This document shows, piece by piece, positions 7,159-14,553 of a stretch of 15,184 nt of DNA. A model generated the notes under the pieces. That model had not been told where the DNA came from. It saw nothing but the letters and a program-made list of their open reading frames with translations, and ran no database searches. The position numbers and the translations under genes were made by a program. Every line of letters starts with the position of its first letter. Position 1 is the first letter of the stretch. The stretch is taken from the NCBI GenBank assembly GCA_005888395.1, contig VAXF01000022.1:1-15184 (forward strand). The letters are read 5' to 3'. The DNA is from Actinomycetota bacterium. Lineage in GTDB: Bacteria; Actinomycetota; Acidimicrobiia; Acidimicrobiales; AC-25.

Positions 7159-8594
7159 TCGTCGCTCCACTCGTCGAGGCCGAGGTCGAGCACGCCGGTG
7201 GCGGCGCGGTCCGACAACGGTCGCAGCTCGCGGTAGCGCTTGACCAGGGTCGGGTTGACGCGTTCGAGCTCGAGCGGCGGGCCGGTGGCCGCGGCCGCGA
7301 CGAGAGCTGCGCCGGCCGACCCGGCTTCGCCCGACCGGCGGAGCACGACCGGCAGCCCGCTGACCGCGGCCAGCAGGTCGATCCACAGATGGCTCGCGAC
7401 GCCGCCACCGGCCGCGGCGAGGGCGACGAAGCCCGCGGTGTCGGCCGACAGGCGCTCGAGGCTGCGGGCGACGTCGAAGGCGACCGCCTCGTAGAACGCG
7501 CGCGCCAGGTCGCCCGGCCCGTGGGCGCCGGTGAGCCCGAGGAACGCGGCGCGGGCACCCGGGCGCCACCACGGCGCACGGGCGCCGTGGAGCCAGGGGA
7601 GGGCGACCACGCCCCGGGCGCCGGGCGGGCTGGCCGCGGCCGCGTCCGTGAGGCCGTGGAGGTCGCGGCCGGTGACGTTGCACAGCCAGCCGATGGCGGC
7701 GCCGCTGGCCGACAGCCCGGCTTCGAGCAGGTGCCCTCCGAGGGCGCCGCGCGAGATCGAGATGCTCGCCGGCGGCGGGACGGGGACAGTGTCCACCGGC
7801 ACCGACACGTTGGTGGTCGTGCCCCAGGACACCATCGGGACTGCGGCGGACGCGCCGGTGCCGAGCACCTCGCATGCGCGGTCACCGGCGCCGAGCACCA
7901 CCGGTGTGCCGGAGGGGAGCGCGAGCTGGTCGGCGGCCTCGCCGCGCAGCCCGCCCGCGATCGCGGTCGGGTCGCGCACGGGGGGCAGCAGGTGCTCGAC
8001 GGCGGCGGCCGTCTCCTTCACGATCTCGCCGTCGAGGCTGTAGAAGCCCGTTCGCGACGCGAGCGTGACGTCGGTGGCGATCTCACCCGTCATGCGCGCG
8101 GCGACGAGATCACGCGGCGCCAGCACCCAGCGGGCGCGACGCAGGCGTGACGGCTCGTGGGCGGCGAGCCAGAGGGCCTTGGCCGCGGTGCACCCGGCGT
8201 CGACGACGACGCCGGTCTGCCGACGCAGCGTCTCGACATCGCCGGCCTGCTCGGCCAGCGCGATGGCCTCGTCACCGGCGCGGCGGTCCGACCACAGGAT
8301 GCCGCGCCCCAGCGCGTGCAGGTTCGCGTCGACCGGCACGAACGTCTCGCGCGCGGCGGAGAACCCGACGGCGCTGACCGCCGCCCAACGTGTGGGGTCG
8401 GCGTCGCGCGCGTGCGCGCAGGCGGCGACGACCGAGGTCCACCAGTCTTCCGGGTCTTGCTCGGCCCATCCCGGCTGTGGGTGCAGCGTGCTGACCTCGG
8501 CGCGGCCCATGGCCACGGCGCCGGCGTCGGACCACACGATGGCCTTGGTGGCGCTGCTGCCGAGGTCGAGCGTCAGGAGCACCGCGCCAGTCAA
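7149..8594 (-). CDS. FGGY-family carbohydrate kinase (XylB/gluconokinase-like)
   Basis: This 481-residue ATP-dependent kinase of the FGGY family phosphorylates a sugar, polyol or sugar acid in the cytoplasm. The N-terminal phosphate loop is LDLGSSATKA (9-18), followed by PQPGWAEQDPEDWW, as in xylulokinases. ILWSDRRAGDEA (99-110) lies in the substrate pocket. The likely catalytic base is D238 in GAGDRACEVLG, and SWGTTTNVS begins the second ATPase domain. GGGVASHLWIDLLAAVSGLPV matches the C-terminal FGGY signature region. Length is typical. The TTG at 8594 gives the full first strand; GTG 8582 is possible. No clear ribosome site is visible. The gene ends ten bases inside the larA-like gene, so the two are almost surely co-translated. 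The exact substrate cannot be read from the sequence. Confidence 0.88.
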   Translation of the reverse strand: MTGAVLLTLDLGSSATKAIVWSDAGAVAMGRAEVSTLHPQPGWAEQDPEDWWTSVVAACAHARDADPTRWAAVSAVGFSAARETFVPVDANLHALGRGILWSDRRAGDEAIALAEQAGDVETLRRQTGVVVDAGCTAAKALWLAAHEPSRLRRARWVLAPRDLVAARMTGEIATDVTLASRTGFYSLDGEIVKETAAAVEHLLPPVRDPTAIAGGLRGEAADQLALPSGTPVVLGAGDRACEVLGTGASAAVPMVSWGTTTNVSVPVDTVPVPPPASISISRGALGGHLLEAGLSASGAAIGWLCNVTGRDLHGLTDAAAASPPGARGVVALPWLHGARAPWWRPGARAAFLGLTGAHGPGDLARAFYEAVAFDVARSLERLSADTAGFVALAAAGGGVASHLWIDLLAAVSGLPVVLRRSGEAGSAGAALVAAAATGPPLELERVNPTLVKRYRELRPLSDRAATGVLDLGLDEWSDEWR

Positions 8595-8687
8595 GCGCGG
8601 GCGAGCGTGAGATGATTCGCCATAGCCACGCCCGACACCCCAGAGGCGGGCCCGCCGTCAGAGAGCAGGCCGCCGGTCGGTCTCGCC

Positions 8688-10061
8688 GTGGGAGCGGGGG
8701 CAGGTGCGCTGACCATGGTCGCGCTGTGCTTCGCCAACGGGCTCCAGGGCGGCATGAGCCTGACCTACGCGCAGTCGACGGAGGTCCTGAAGCACGCCTT
8801 CCACATCAACGACGCCGCAGTCGGCGTGGTGCCGGCCGGGGTCTCCATCGCGGGCAACCTGGGGGCGGTCCCGATCGCTGCCCTCTGTGCGCGGCACCGG
8901 CGGACCGCGGTGCTCGCCGGGATGTTCGTCGTGTGGGGGGTTCTCGTCGCTCTCGCCGGCCTCTCGCCCGCCAGCGTCTTCGGCGTCGCCGCGATCGGGT
9001 TCGTCCTGTTCGCGATCTTCCGGATCGCCTCCTCCGTTCTGGAGGCCACAGACCCCGCGGCCTACCCGCTCATCGCGGACTGGTGGCCGGTCGAGCAGCG
9101 CGCGCAGAAGGTGAGCATCTTCAACACGCTCTCCGGTGTGGGCGCGTTCTTCGGCTTGATCGTCGCGGGTCTGCTCGTCGACCACGGCGCCTGGCGCTGG
9201 GCCTTCGTCCTCTGGCTCCCGCTCGCCTTGGTGGGCGCGGTCCTGATCAACCGGCGCCAGGAGCCACCGCGTGGGGCGCAGGACGCCGCGTACAGCAAGC
9301 GCCTCGAGGGGGAGACGACCGGATCGGAGCACGAGCGCGTCGTGGAGATCGTCGAACACGAAGCTCCCGCGGTCGCCGCGGTGCTCTCCGGCGAGATCGG
9401 CGAGGGTCGATGGGGCGTGATCCGGGCCGTGGTGCGCCTCCGCAGCTGGCGGCGGGCGGCCATCGGCCTGGCCGCAGCCGGGCTGATGGGAAACGGGCTC
9501 ATGAACTGGGGCCTCGCCTACTTCAAGCGCACGTTCCACCTGAGCGGGACGGAGGCCGCAGGGCTGGCACCCGTGCTCGGCGCCGTCGCCGTCGCCGGCG
9601 TCTTCGGGGGTGGGTTCCTGGCCGACTGGCTGCTGGGGCGCGGGATGCTGCGGGCGCGTCTCTACGTGACGGCGTTCGGGCTCGGGAGCGCGGGCGTGTT
9701 CTCGATCCTGGCCTTCTCCACGACGCGCCTGGTTGTCGCCGCGCCGCTTCTGAGCATCAGCGCGGGCCTCGCCGCGTTGCCGATGGGACCGCAGTACGCG
9801 CTGCTGATGGACGTCACGCCCGCACCCCTGCGCTCCCAGGCGGCGGCTGCGCTCAACGTCCTGCTCGCAACCGGCGCGCTCGGCACCCTGCTCGTGGGCG
9901 TGATCTCGAGCCTGCTCGGCGAGAACCTCCGCCTTGCTCTGCTGTGCGTCAGCCCGTTCTACGTGGTGGGTGCCGTGTTCGTGTTCGCGGCCCGCACGAC
10001 CTACCTCGAGGACGTCGCGCTGGTCGTGGCGGAGGCGAGGACGCACGGGCCGGCCGGCTAG
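8688..10061 (+). CDS. MFS transporter, intact paralogue of the left-edge gene
   Basis: This 457-residue major facilitator permease has about twelve membrane segments. Shared landmarks with the gene at 1-1304 are LTMVALCFANGLQ, LKHAFH, EATDPAA-PLI, WPVEQRA-KV-IFN, VGAFFG, EPPRG-QDAA, AYFKRTF-LSG, GGGFLADW, GPQYALLMDVTP and GENLRLALLCVSPFY. Both copies clearly descend from one duplication. The charged central loop (around 205-245) is unlike that of the other copy. GTG 8688 is the only usual start before TM1, but it leaves almost no cytoplasmic N-terminus. The frame is open up to a stop at 8613 and would encode a plausible hydrophilic leader. ATG 8612 is one base out of that frame, so an N-terminal indel is conceivable. 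The stop TAG overlaps the stop of the substrate-binding protein gene on the other strand. Substrate unknown; the LarA/kinase genes start 94 bases away, divergently. Confidence 0.87.
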   Translation: MGAGAGALTMVALCFANGLQGGMSLTYAQSTEVLKHAFHINDAAVGVVPAGVSIAGNLGAVPIAALCARHRRTAVLAGMFVVWGVLVALAGLSPASVFGVAAIGFVLFAIFRIASSVLEATDPAAYPLIADWWPVEQRAQKVSIFNTLSGVGAFFGLIVAGLLVDHGAWRWAFVLWLPLALVGAVLINRRQEPPRGAQDAAYSKRLEGETTGSEHERVVEIVEHEAPAVAAVLSGEIGEGRWGVIRAVVRLRSWRRAAIGLAAAGLMGNGLMNWGLAYFKRTFHLSGTEAAGLAPVLGAVAVAGVFGGGFLADWLLGRGMLRARLYVTAFGLGSAGVFSILAFSTTRLVVAAPLLSISAGLAALPMGPQYALLMDVTPAPLRSQAAAALNVLLATGALGTLLVGVISSLLGENLRLALLCVSPFYVVGAVFVFAARTTYLEDVALVVAEARTHGPAG

Positions 10062-11761
10062 GTGTGCAGCGCCTCCCGCCAGTCCTGCTGGATGAGCCAG
10101 CAGTCGCCCGCGCTGCCTCCGTCGGCATGCAGCGGGCATTTCCCGTCGCCGTTGACGTGCTCCTGCACGACGCGGAACTGGTGCGGCCCCGACCGCCGCG
10201 TGCCGCTGTAGGAGTAGTCGGGCGCGAACTGGCCCGCGAAGTGGGTGAGACCCATCATGGCCTTGTCGAAGTTCGCCTGTGTGAGCTGGCTTGCAGGGAC
10301 GGCCCGGGCCGCCGCCGCGAAGAGCTGGATGTCGGTGCACCAGATCATCGCCGTCCCGGTGGTCTCGATGTAGCCATCCCATAACGGGTTCTGCTTGGCC
10401 CAGGCCGCGCCGCTGTACTTCTTGAAGTCCTGCCAGCACTTGGTGCCGAATGGGTCATAACCCTGGGGGAGCGGCTTGTTGCAGTCGCAGTTGCCGAGGT
10501 CGAAGAAGGTCGGGTTGACGGTGTTGTCGAGCTCGCTCGCGTACGGGCCTCCGACCGACGGGTCGATGAGGCCGATCGCGGCCTCGTCTCCGAACTCGTA
10601 GTCGGAGAGCAGCCAGTGGAACAGTGCCTGCCCCGGCGGGCTCTCCTGCTCCTTCGCCGCCTGAACGAGGTACACGAGGTCGGTGTAGGGCAGCAGCGGC
10701 AGGATCGTGTTGATGCCCTCGAGCTTGAAGCGGGTGACGATGTCGCGCGCCTGAGCCTGGGCCGTGGCCGAGTCGGCCAGGTCGAAGTGCATCGACTCGG
10801 TGTCGGTCGCCTTGAGCCCTGCGTTGGCCAGGTCCTTGTTGAGGTACTTGGCCGCGAGGATGTCGCCGGTTCGGTCGGCGGCGACCACGCCGAACTTCTG
10901 CGACGGTGACAGCGTGTGCCGTGAGACCGAGAACGCGACCAGGTTGTCGAGCACGGTGGCGGCGTCGACGCCGGTCCACCACAGGTTGGGGTTGCCCCGG
11001 CTGGTGAAGTCCGACACCGTCGTCCAGGTGCTGATCAGCGGGGTGTGGTTCTCCTGAGTGATGCAGAGTTGGGCGTCGTCGTGCCAGGCGGCGGCGTCGA
11101 CGACGGCGAACACCTTCTGGTCCTGGGTCCACTTGATGCATAACGCGCGCATGCTGGCCTCATCGAGCGGGTTGAAGCCGACGATCTCGGGATCGATCTT
11201 GCGCCCGTTGATGCCACCCGCGTCGTTGATGGCGCTGACGGCGGCCTTGATCGACAGCTGGTCGTCCTCGCTCGTGCCGTAGAGGCCCACCGCCTGACCC
11301 AGCGGGCCGAGGTTGGGCCAGGGAAAGACGACCTTGATCGTGCCGGCGGTGACCCCGTGGCCGAGGTTGGCCAGTCCGCTGGCGCTCCCGCCGGTGCCGC
11401 TCGTGCCACCGGAGCCGCCTCCCGATCTGGTCGTCGCTCCCGTTCGCGTCGACCCCGACCGAGTCGCGCCCGACGACCCCGCACCGGATGAAGCAGCGCC
11501 GCCCGTGCCGCTCGTGCCGGCCTGGCTCGCGCCGGGCGCGACACCGGAGGGGGTTGTGTCGCCCGTACCGCCGGCGCCGGGCCGGCCCGCGCTGACCTTC
11601 GCCGTGGACGAGGATCCGGAGCCGGCCACGCCGACTCCGGCGACATCCGCGACGAGCAACGCGACCACGAGCGCGGCCAGAACCTGCACGTTTCGCGGCT
11701 GCTGCTCGCGGAAGAGCCGCCACCAGCGACGGAGCCGGACGGAAAGCGCAGGTGAGGACAC
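10058..11761 (-). CDS. Membrane-anchored ABC substrate-binding protein (Liv/HAAT type)
   Basis: This is the extracytoplasmic solute-binding subunit of the Liv-type importer encoded upstream. From GTG 11761 it has 567 residues. The order is a basic N-terminus (RLRRWWRLFREQQPRN), one membrane helix (~25-46), and a Ser/Thr/Gly-rich linker (~48-130). A type I periplasmic-binding fold (Peripla_BP_6) starts near TIKVVFPWPNLGPLGQ. Typical family features follow: INDAGGINGRKI, FAVVDAAAWHDDAQLCI, ENHTPLIS and LITRF-like helices before INTILPLLPYTD. Six or more cysteines lie in the C-terminal half (CDC, KCW, WC, KCP, DCW), suggesting disulfides outside the cell. There is no lipobox; anchoring by the uncleaved helix is inferred. 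The gene starts 25 bases after the displaced LivG end, and no ATG is available. Its TAG shares CTAG with the converging MFS stop. Confidence 0.85.
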   Translation of the reverse strand: MSSPALSVRLRRWWRLFREQQPRNVQVLAALVVALLVADVAGVGVAGSGSSSTAKVSAGRPGAGGTGDTTPSGVAPGASQAGTSGTGGAASSGAGSSGATRSGSTRTGATTRSGGGSGGTSGTGGSASGLANLGHGVTAGTIKVVFPWPNLGPLGQAVGLYGTSEDDQLSIKAAVSAINDAGGINGRKIDPEIVGFNPLDEASMRALCIKWTQDQKVFAVVDAAAWHDDAQLCITQENHTPLISTWTTVSDFTSRGNPNLWWTGVDAATVLDNLVAFSVSRHTLSPSQKFGVVAADRTGDILAAKYLNKDLANAGLKATDTESMHFDLADSATAQAQARDIVTRFKLEGINTILPLLPYTDLVYLVQAAKEQESPPGQALFHWLLSDYEFGDEAAIGLIDPSVGGPYASELDNTVNPTFFDLGNCDCNKPLPQGYDPFGTKCWQDFKKYSGAAWAKQNPLWDGYIETTGTAMIWCTDIQLFAAAARAVPASQLTQANFDKAMMGLTHFAGQFAPDYSYSGTRRSGPHQFRVVQEHVNGDGKCPLHADGGSAGDCWLIQQDWREALHT

Positions 11762-11771
11762 GAGCGGGCGA

Positions 11772-11777
11772 ATTATG
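11772..11777 (-). promoter_or_regulatory. Possible -10 element before the substrate-binding protein gene
   Basis: On the minus strand the AT-rich CATAAT (TATAAT-like, 5 of 6) stands out in GC-rich sequence and ends ten bases before GTG 11761. A start site a few bases downstream would give a nearly leaderless mRNA, which is common in actinobacteria. No good -35 hexamer is seen 17 bases upstream. The same bases supply the TAA (11775-11773) that ends the shifted LivG frame. Confidence 0.3.
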
Positions 11778-14553
11778 ACAGCAACGTCAGGCGACCGGTC
11801 GGCGAGCGCGTCCCGACCGGGCCAGGGCCTCCTCGCTCGCCCCGAGGTATGCGTCCCGGGCCGCGGGGTCGGCCAGCACCGTCGCCGTCGGACCGGCGCT
11901 GACGACGCGTCCGGCCTCCATGACAACCAGGGAATCGGACACCGACACCGTCAGGGGAACGTCGTGCTCGACGATCACGATGGTCGTGCCGGTGAGGTCC
12001 CGCAGGGCGCGGATGAGCGGTCCGAACGCCTCGGCCTCGCGTTGGGCGATCCCCGCGGTGGGCTCGTCGAGCAGCAGCAGCGAGGTCGACCACTCGCCGC
12101 GTGCCCGTGGAGAGCTGGTCGATCCGCCGGTGGCGGAACGGCTCGAGCCCGAACGCATCGAGTACCTCGTCGACGGTCTGGCGCTTGTCGTTCTCGGCCC
12201 GGCGAGCGGCTGGGAGTCGCAGCGTCGAGGAGAGGACGCCGAGCGGGCGCCGGGCGTCCTCGGCGACCATGAGCGTGTCCTCGACCGTGAGCTCGGGGTA
12301 CAGGCGGCAGTCCTGGAACGACCGCACGACCCCGAGCGCCGCTCGATCCTCGGGCAGGTAGTCGACGAGATCCACACCGTCGAGATGCACGAGGCCCGAC
12401 GCGGGCCGCAGCAGGCCGGACACCGCGTCGAGCAACGTCGTCTTGCCGGAGCCGTTGGGCCCGAGGATGCCGACGGTCGAGCCGGGCTGGATGCTGAGGT
12501 CGACCCCGTTGACGGCCAGCAGACCGCCGAAGGCCACCACCAGGTCGTAGACCTCCAGGCCGGCGGGCGTTCTCGGCAGCTCCGTTTCCCCGCCACGCGG
12601 GCGCGTCGCGTCGCGGACCGGTTGGACGGCCGGCGCCGTCATCCGCGCCGGACCAGCCGAACGGTCCTGGAGGCCGGCGGACACGGCATCGCCGGGCAGG
12701 AAGAGGATGAAGATCGTGAGGCCGACGCCGCTGGTGATGAACTGCACCGTGGGACCCGACCCGAAGGCCGCGGGGATGCCGACGAGGTACAGCGCGCCGA
12801 GCACGGCACCCTCGATCGAGCCGAGCCCGCCGATGATCACCATGGCGACGACCAGGATCGACTGCGACGGGTCGAACGTCGACGCCTTGAAGCGTTCGGT
12901 GACGAGCGCGAAGCACACACCGGCGACCCCGGCCAGGAACCCCGAAAGGGCGAAGGCCATCAGCTTGGCCCGCACCACCCGCACTCCCGTCGCCGCCGCC
13001 CCCACCTCGTTGTCACGCACGGCGAGGAGATCGCGCGCGACCCCATGGTCGCGCCACACTCGTGCGACCAGGAGGGTGAGCGCCAGCACGCCGAGGACGA
13101 AGTAGTACATCGTGTGCTGGGGCCCGAGGTCGACACCGAGGAGGCGCGGCCGGCGTATCAGCGTGGAGGCCGGGTCGGGCAGGCCGGTGCACGCGTGCCA
13201 CCCGAAGAGCGGTATGCGCGCGCACGGTGTCGCGAGCACCGCGACCTGCATGAGAAGCGCGAGTCCGAGTGTCGTGACCGCGAGGTAGAGGCCCCTGATG
13301 CGCAACGCCGGGAGCCCCACCACGATCGCCACCGCCGCGCTGATCAGCCCGGCCAACGGAAGGAGCAGCACCAGGTTGACGTGGTCGACGAGGCGGGCCG
13401 TCACCACGGCCCCGATCGCGACCAGGGCGAAGTGGCCCAGCGACAGCTGACCGGCCCAGCCGGTGAGGATCGTGAGCGACACGGCGATGACCGCGAACAC
13501 GAAGATCCGGGAGACGAGAAACGCGCGGCTGTTGTCGAGCACGGCGGGAAGGACGAGCGCGAGGATGCCCGCGCCGACGAGAGCACCCCGTCGAAGGCGT
13601 TCGCGCGCTGCGTTGCCCGTGACCCGGATGACACTCGAGCCGAACGACCACGCCGAGCGCTCCTCGGCCCGCGAGCCTTTGCGCAGCGCCCGCACCCGCA
13701 GCAGCAGGGCGATGAGCAGCACGACGAACATCGCGACCTCGACGGTGGACGCCTGCCGCACGTTCCAGACCAGCACGCTCTCGAGCACACCGAGCCCGAT
13801 CCCGGCGAGGAACGCCACCACGAAGCTCGTCATCGCGCCGATCAGCGCCGCGGCCAGGGCCCGGAGCAGGAGCTCGGGGCCGAGTGCCTGGCTGAAGGCG
13901 TTGGCCCGGCCAGGTGAGGCCAGGATCGCGGTGACGGCGGAGAGGAGTCCGGCCAGCATCCACGCGAGTGTCGAGGTGCGCTTGATCCAGATGCCGGCCA
14001 GGCGCGCCGACTCGCCGTTCTCGGCCATCGCCCGCATCGCCAGCCCGTACGCGGAGCGGATGAAGAAGATCGCGAAGGCGGCGACGACGATCGGCGCGAC
14101 GATCAGCGTGAAGGTGTCACCCGGAAGGAAGCGCTCGCCTCCCACGGTGAAGTGCGCGTGGATCGGCACCGGGTACGACCCGAAGAGATGCTTGGGTCGC
14201 ACGAACGGGAGCAGCGTGGCGACGAACAGGATCTGTTCGAGGCCGATGGTCGCCACCATCACGAGCAGCCGGGGGCGGTCGAAGAGGCGACGCAGGGCCA
14301 GCTCCGACAGGCCGCCCACGCCGGCGCCGACGGCCAGGCAGAGCACGAGGGCGGGCCAGTAGGAGATGTGGTAGTCGTTCACCAGCTTGGCCAGGAGCAC
14401 CGCGGCCACCACGCCCAGCTCGCCGTGGGCGAAGTTGAGGACCCGGCTCGTCCGGTAGACGAGGACGAGGCCGAGGGCGAGAAGGCCGTAGTTGAGGCCG
14501 AGTATGAGGCCCTGCACGAGCGTGGCCGCCGGCACGGAGATCGTCCCGATCAC
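11773..14553 (-). CDS. Fused Liv-type permease-permease-ATPase (LivH-LivM-LivG), frame broken in the ATPase
   Basis: One reading frame of 926 codons holds three subunits of a branched-chain amino-acid type ABC importer. Residues 1-~290 are LivH-like (NYGLLALGLVLVYRTSRVLNFAHGELG). Residues ~320-610 are LivM-like (SLTILTGWAGQLSLGHFA, and a late VVAMVIIGGLGSIEGAVLGA). Residues ~650-824 are a LivG-like ATPase with Walker A GPNGSGKTT (~697-705), Q-loop region RSFQDCRLYPELTVEDT and the signature LSTGTRRVVDLA. After D-L (base ~12082) the frame turns into arginine-rich non-homologous sequence ending at TAA 11775. The Walker B and H-loop continue in another frame (separate entry). GTG 14553 overlaps the LivF stop by four bases (GTGA). 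Fused Liv permease/ATP-binding proteins are known in actinobacteria, so the fusion looks natural. The break would abolish ATP hydrolysis by this half if real. Confidence 0.85.
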   Translation of the reverse strand: MIGTISVPAATLVQGLILGLNYGLLALGLVLVYRTSRVLNFAHGELGVVAAVLLAKLVNDYHISYWPALVLCLAVGAGVGGLSELALRRLFDRPRLLVMVATIGLEQILFVATLLPFVRPKHLFGSYPVPIHAHFTVGGERFLPGDTFTLIVAPIVVAAFAIFFIRSAYGLAMRAMAENGESARLAGIWIKRTSTLAWMLAGLLSAVTAILASPGRANAFSQALGPELLLRALAAALIGAMTSFVVAFLAGIGLGVLESVLVWNVRQASTVEVAMFVVLLIALLLRVRALRKGSRAEERSAWSFGSSVIRVTGNAARERLRRGALVGAGILALVLPAVLDNSRAFLVSRIFVFAVIAVSLTILTGWAGQLSLGHFALVAIGAVVTARLVDHVNLVLLLPLAGLISAAVAIVVGLPALRIRGLYLAVTTLGLALLMQVAVLATPCARIPLFGWHACTGLPDPASTLIRRPRLLGVDLGPQHTMYYFVLGVLALTLLVARVWRDHGVARDLLAVRDNEVGAAATGVRVVRAKLMAFALSGFLAGVAGVCFALVTERFKASTFDPSQSILVVAMVIIGGLGSIEGAVLGALYLVGIPAAFGSGPTVQFITSGVGLTIFILFLPGDAVSAGLQDRSAGPARMTAPAVQPVRDATRPRGGETELPRTPAGLEVYDLVVAFGGLLAVNGVDLSIQPGSTVGILGPNGSGKTTLLDAVSGLLRPASGLVHLDGVDLVDYLPEDRAALGVVRSFQDCRLYPELTVEDTLMVAEDARRPLGVLSSTLRLPAARRAENDKRQTVDEVLDAFGLEPFRHRRIDQLSTGTRRVVDLAAAARRAHRGDRPTRGRGVRTAHPRPAGPHRHDHRDRRARRSPDGVGVRFPGCHGGRTRRQRRSDGDGAGRPRGPGRIPRGERGGPGPVGTRSPTGRLTLLS
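11787..12081 (-). pseudogene. Out-of-frame C-terminal part of the LivG-like ATPase
   Basis: This frame continues the ATPase of the fused gene. It begins with LLLLDEPTAGIAQREAEAF (Walker B with catalytic glutamate), then TIVIVEHDVPLTVSVSD (H-loop histidine) and VVMEAGRVVSAGPTATVLAD, and ends at TGA 11789-11787. Family members normally have roughly nine residues between V-D-L-A and L-L-L-D-E-P; here they are missing. Restoring both frame and length needs about 26 bases. Repeated CTG/GCT units at the junction (12069-12081) are consistent with slippage or repeat collapse during replication or assembly. It has no start of its own. Confidence 0.8.

Noticed and set aside
7159..7875. N-terminal extension of the LarA frame to 644 codons
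   Set aside because: The extension is an out-of-frame reading of the kinase gene; the conserved LarA start is at 7158.
5708..7885. Long minus-strand ORF of 725 codons
   Set aside because: Arginine/serine/proline-rich, without recognisable domains, and overlapping well-supported LarA and kinase genes; a GC-bias shadow.
8645..8656. Palindrome GGCGGGCCCGCC upstream of the MFS gene
   Set aside because: Perfect dyad but made only of G and C in a very GC-rich region, so likely by chance; not listed as an operator.
8612..10384. Plus-strand ORF of 590 codons starting at ATG 8612
   Set aside because: Arginine-rich frame shadow of the MFS gene, which has clear homology in the adjacent frame.
8658..10439. 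Minus-strand ORF of 593 codons opposite the MFS gene
   Set aside because: Antisense composition shadow with no domain-like pattern.
12060..12100. Programmed ribosomal frameshift in the fused LivG domain
   Set aside because: Shifting frame alone would not supply the missing ~9 residues before Walker B, and there is no clear slippery heptamer with a downstream structure; a deletion or repeat collapse fits better.
11920..13917. Plus-strand ORF of 665 codons opposite the Liv permeases
   Set aside because: Charge-rich antisense shadow (many RH, ED and RR runs) over a clearly real membrane-protein gene.
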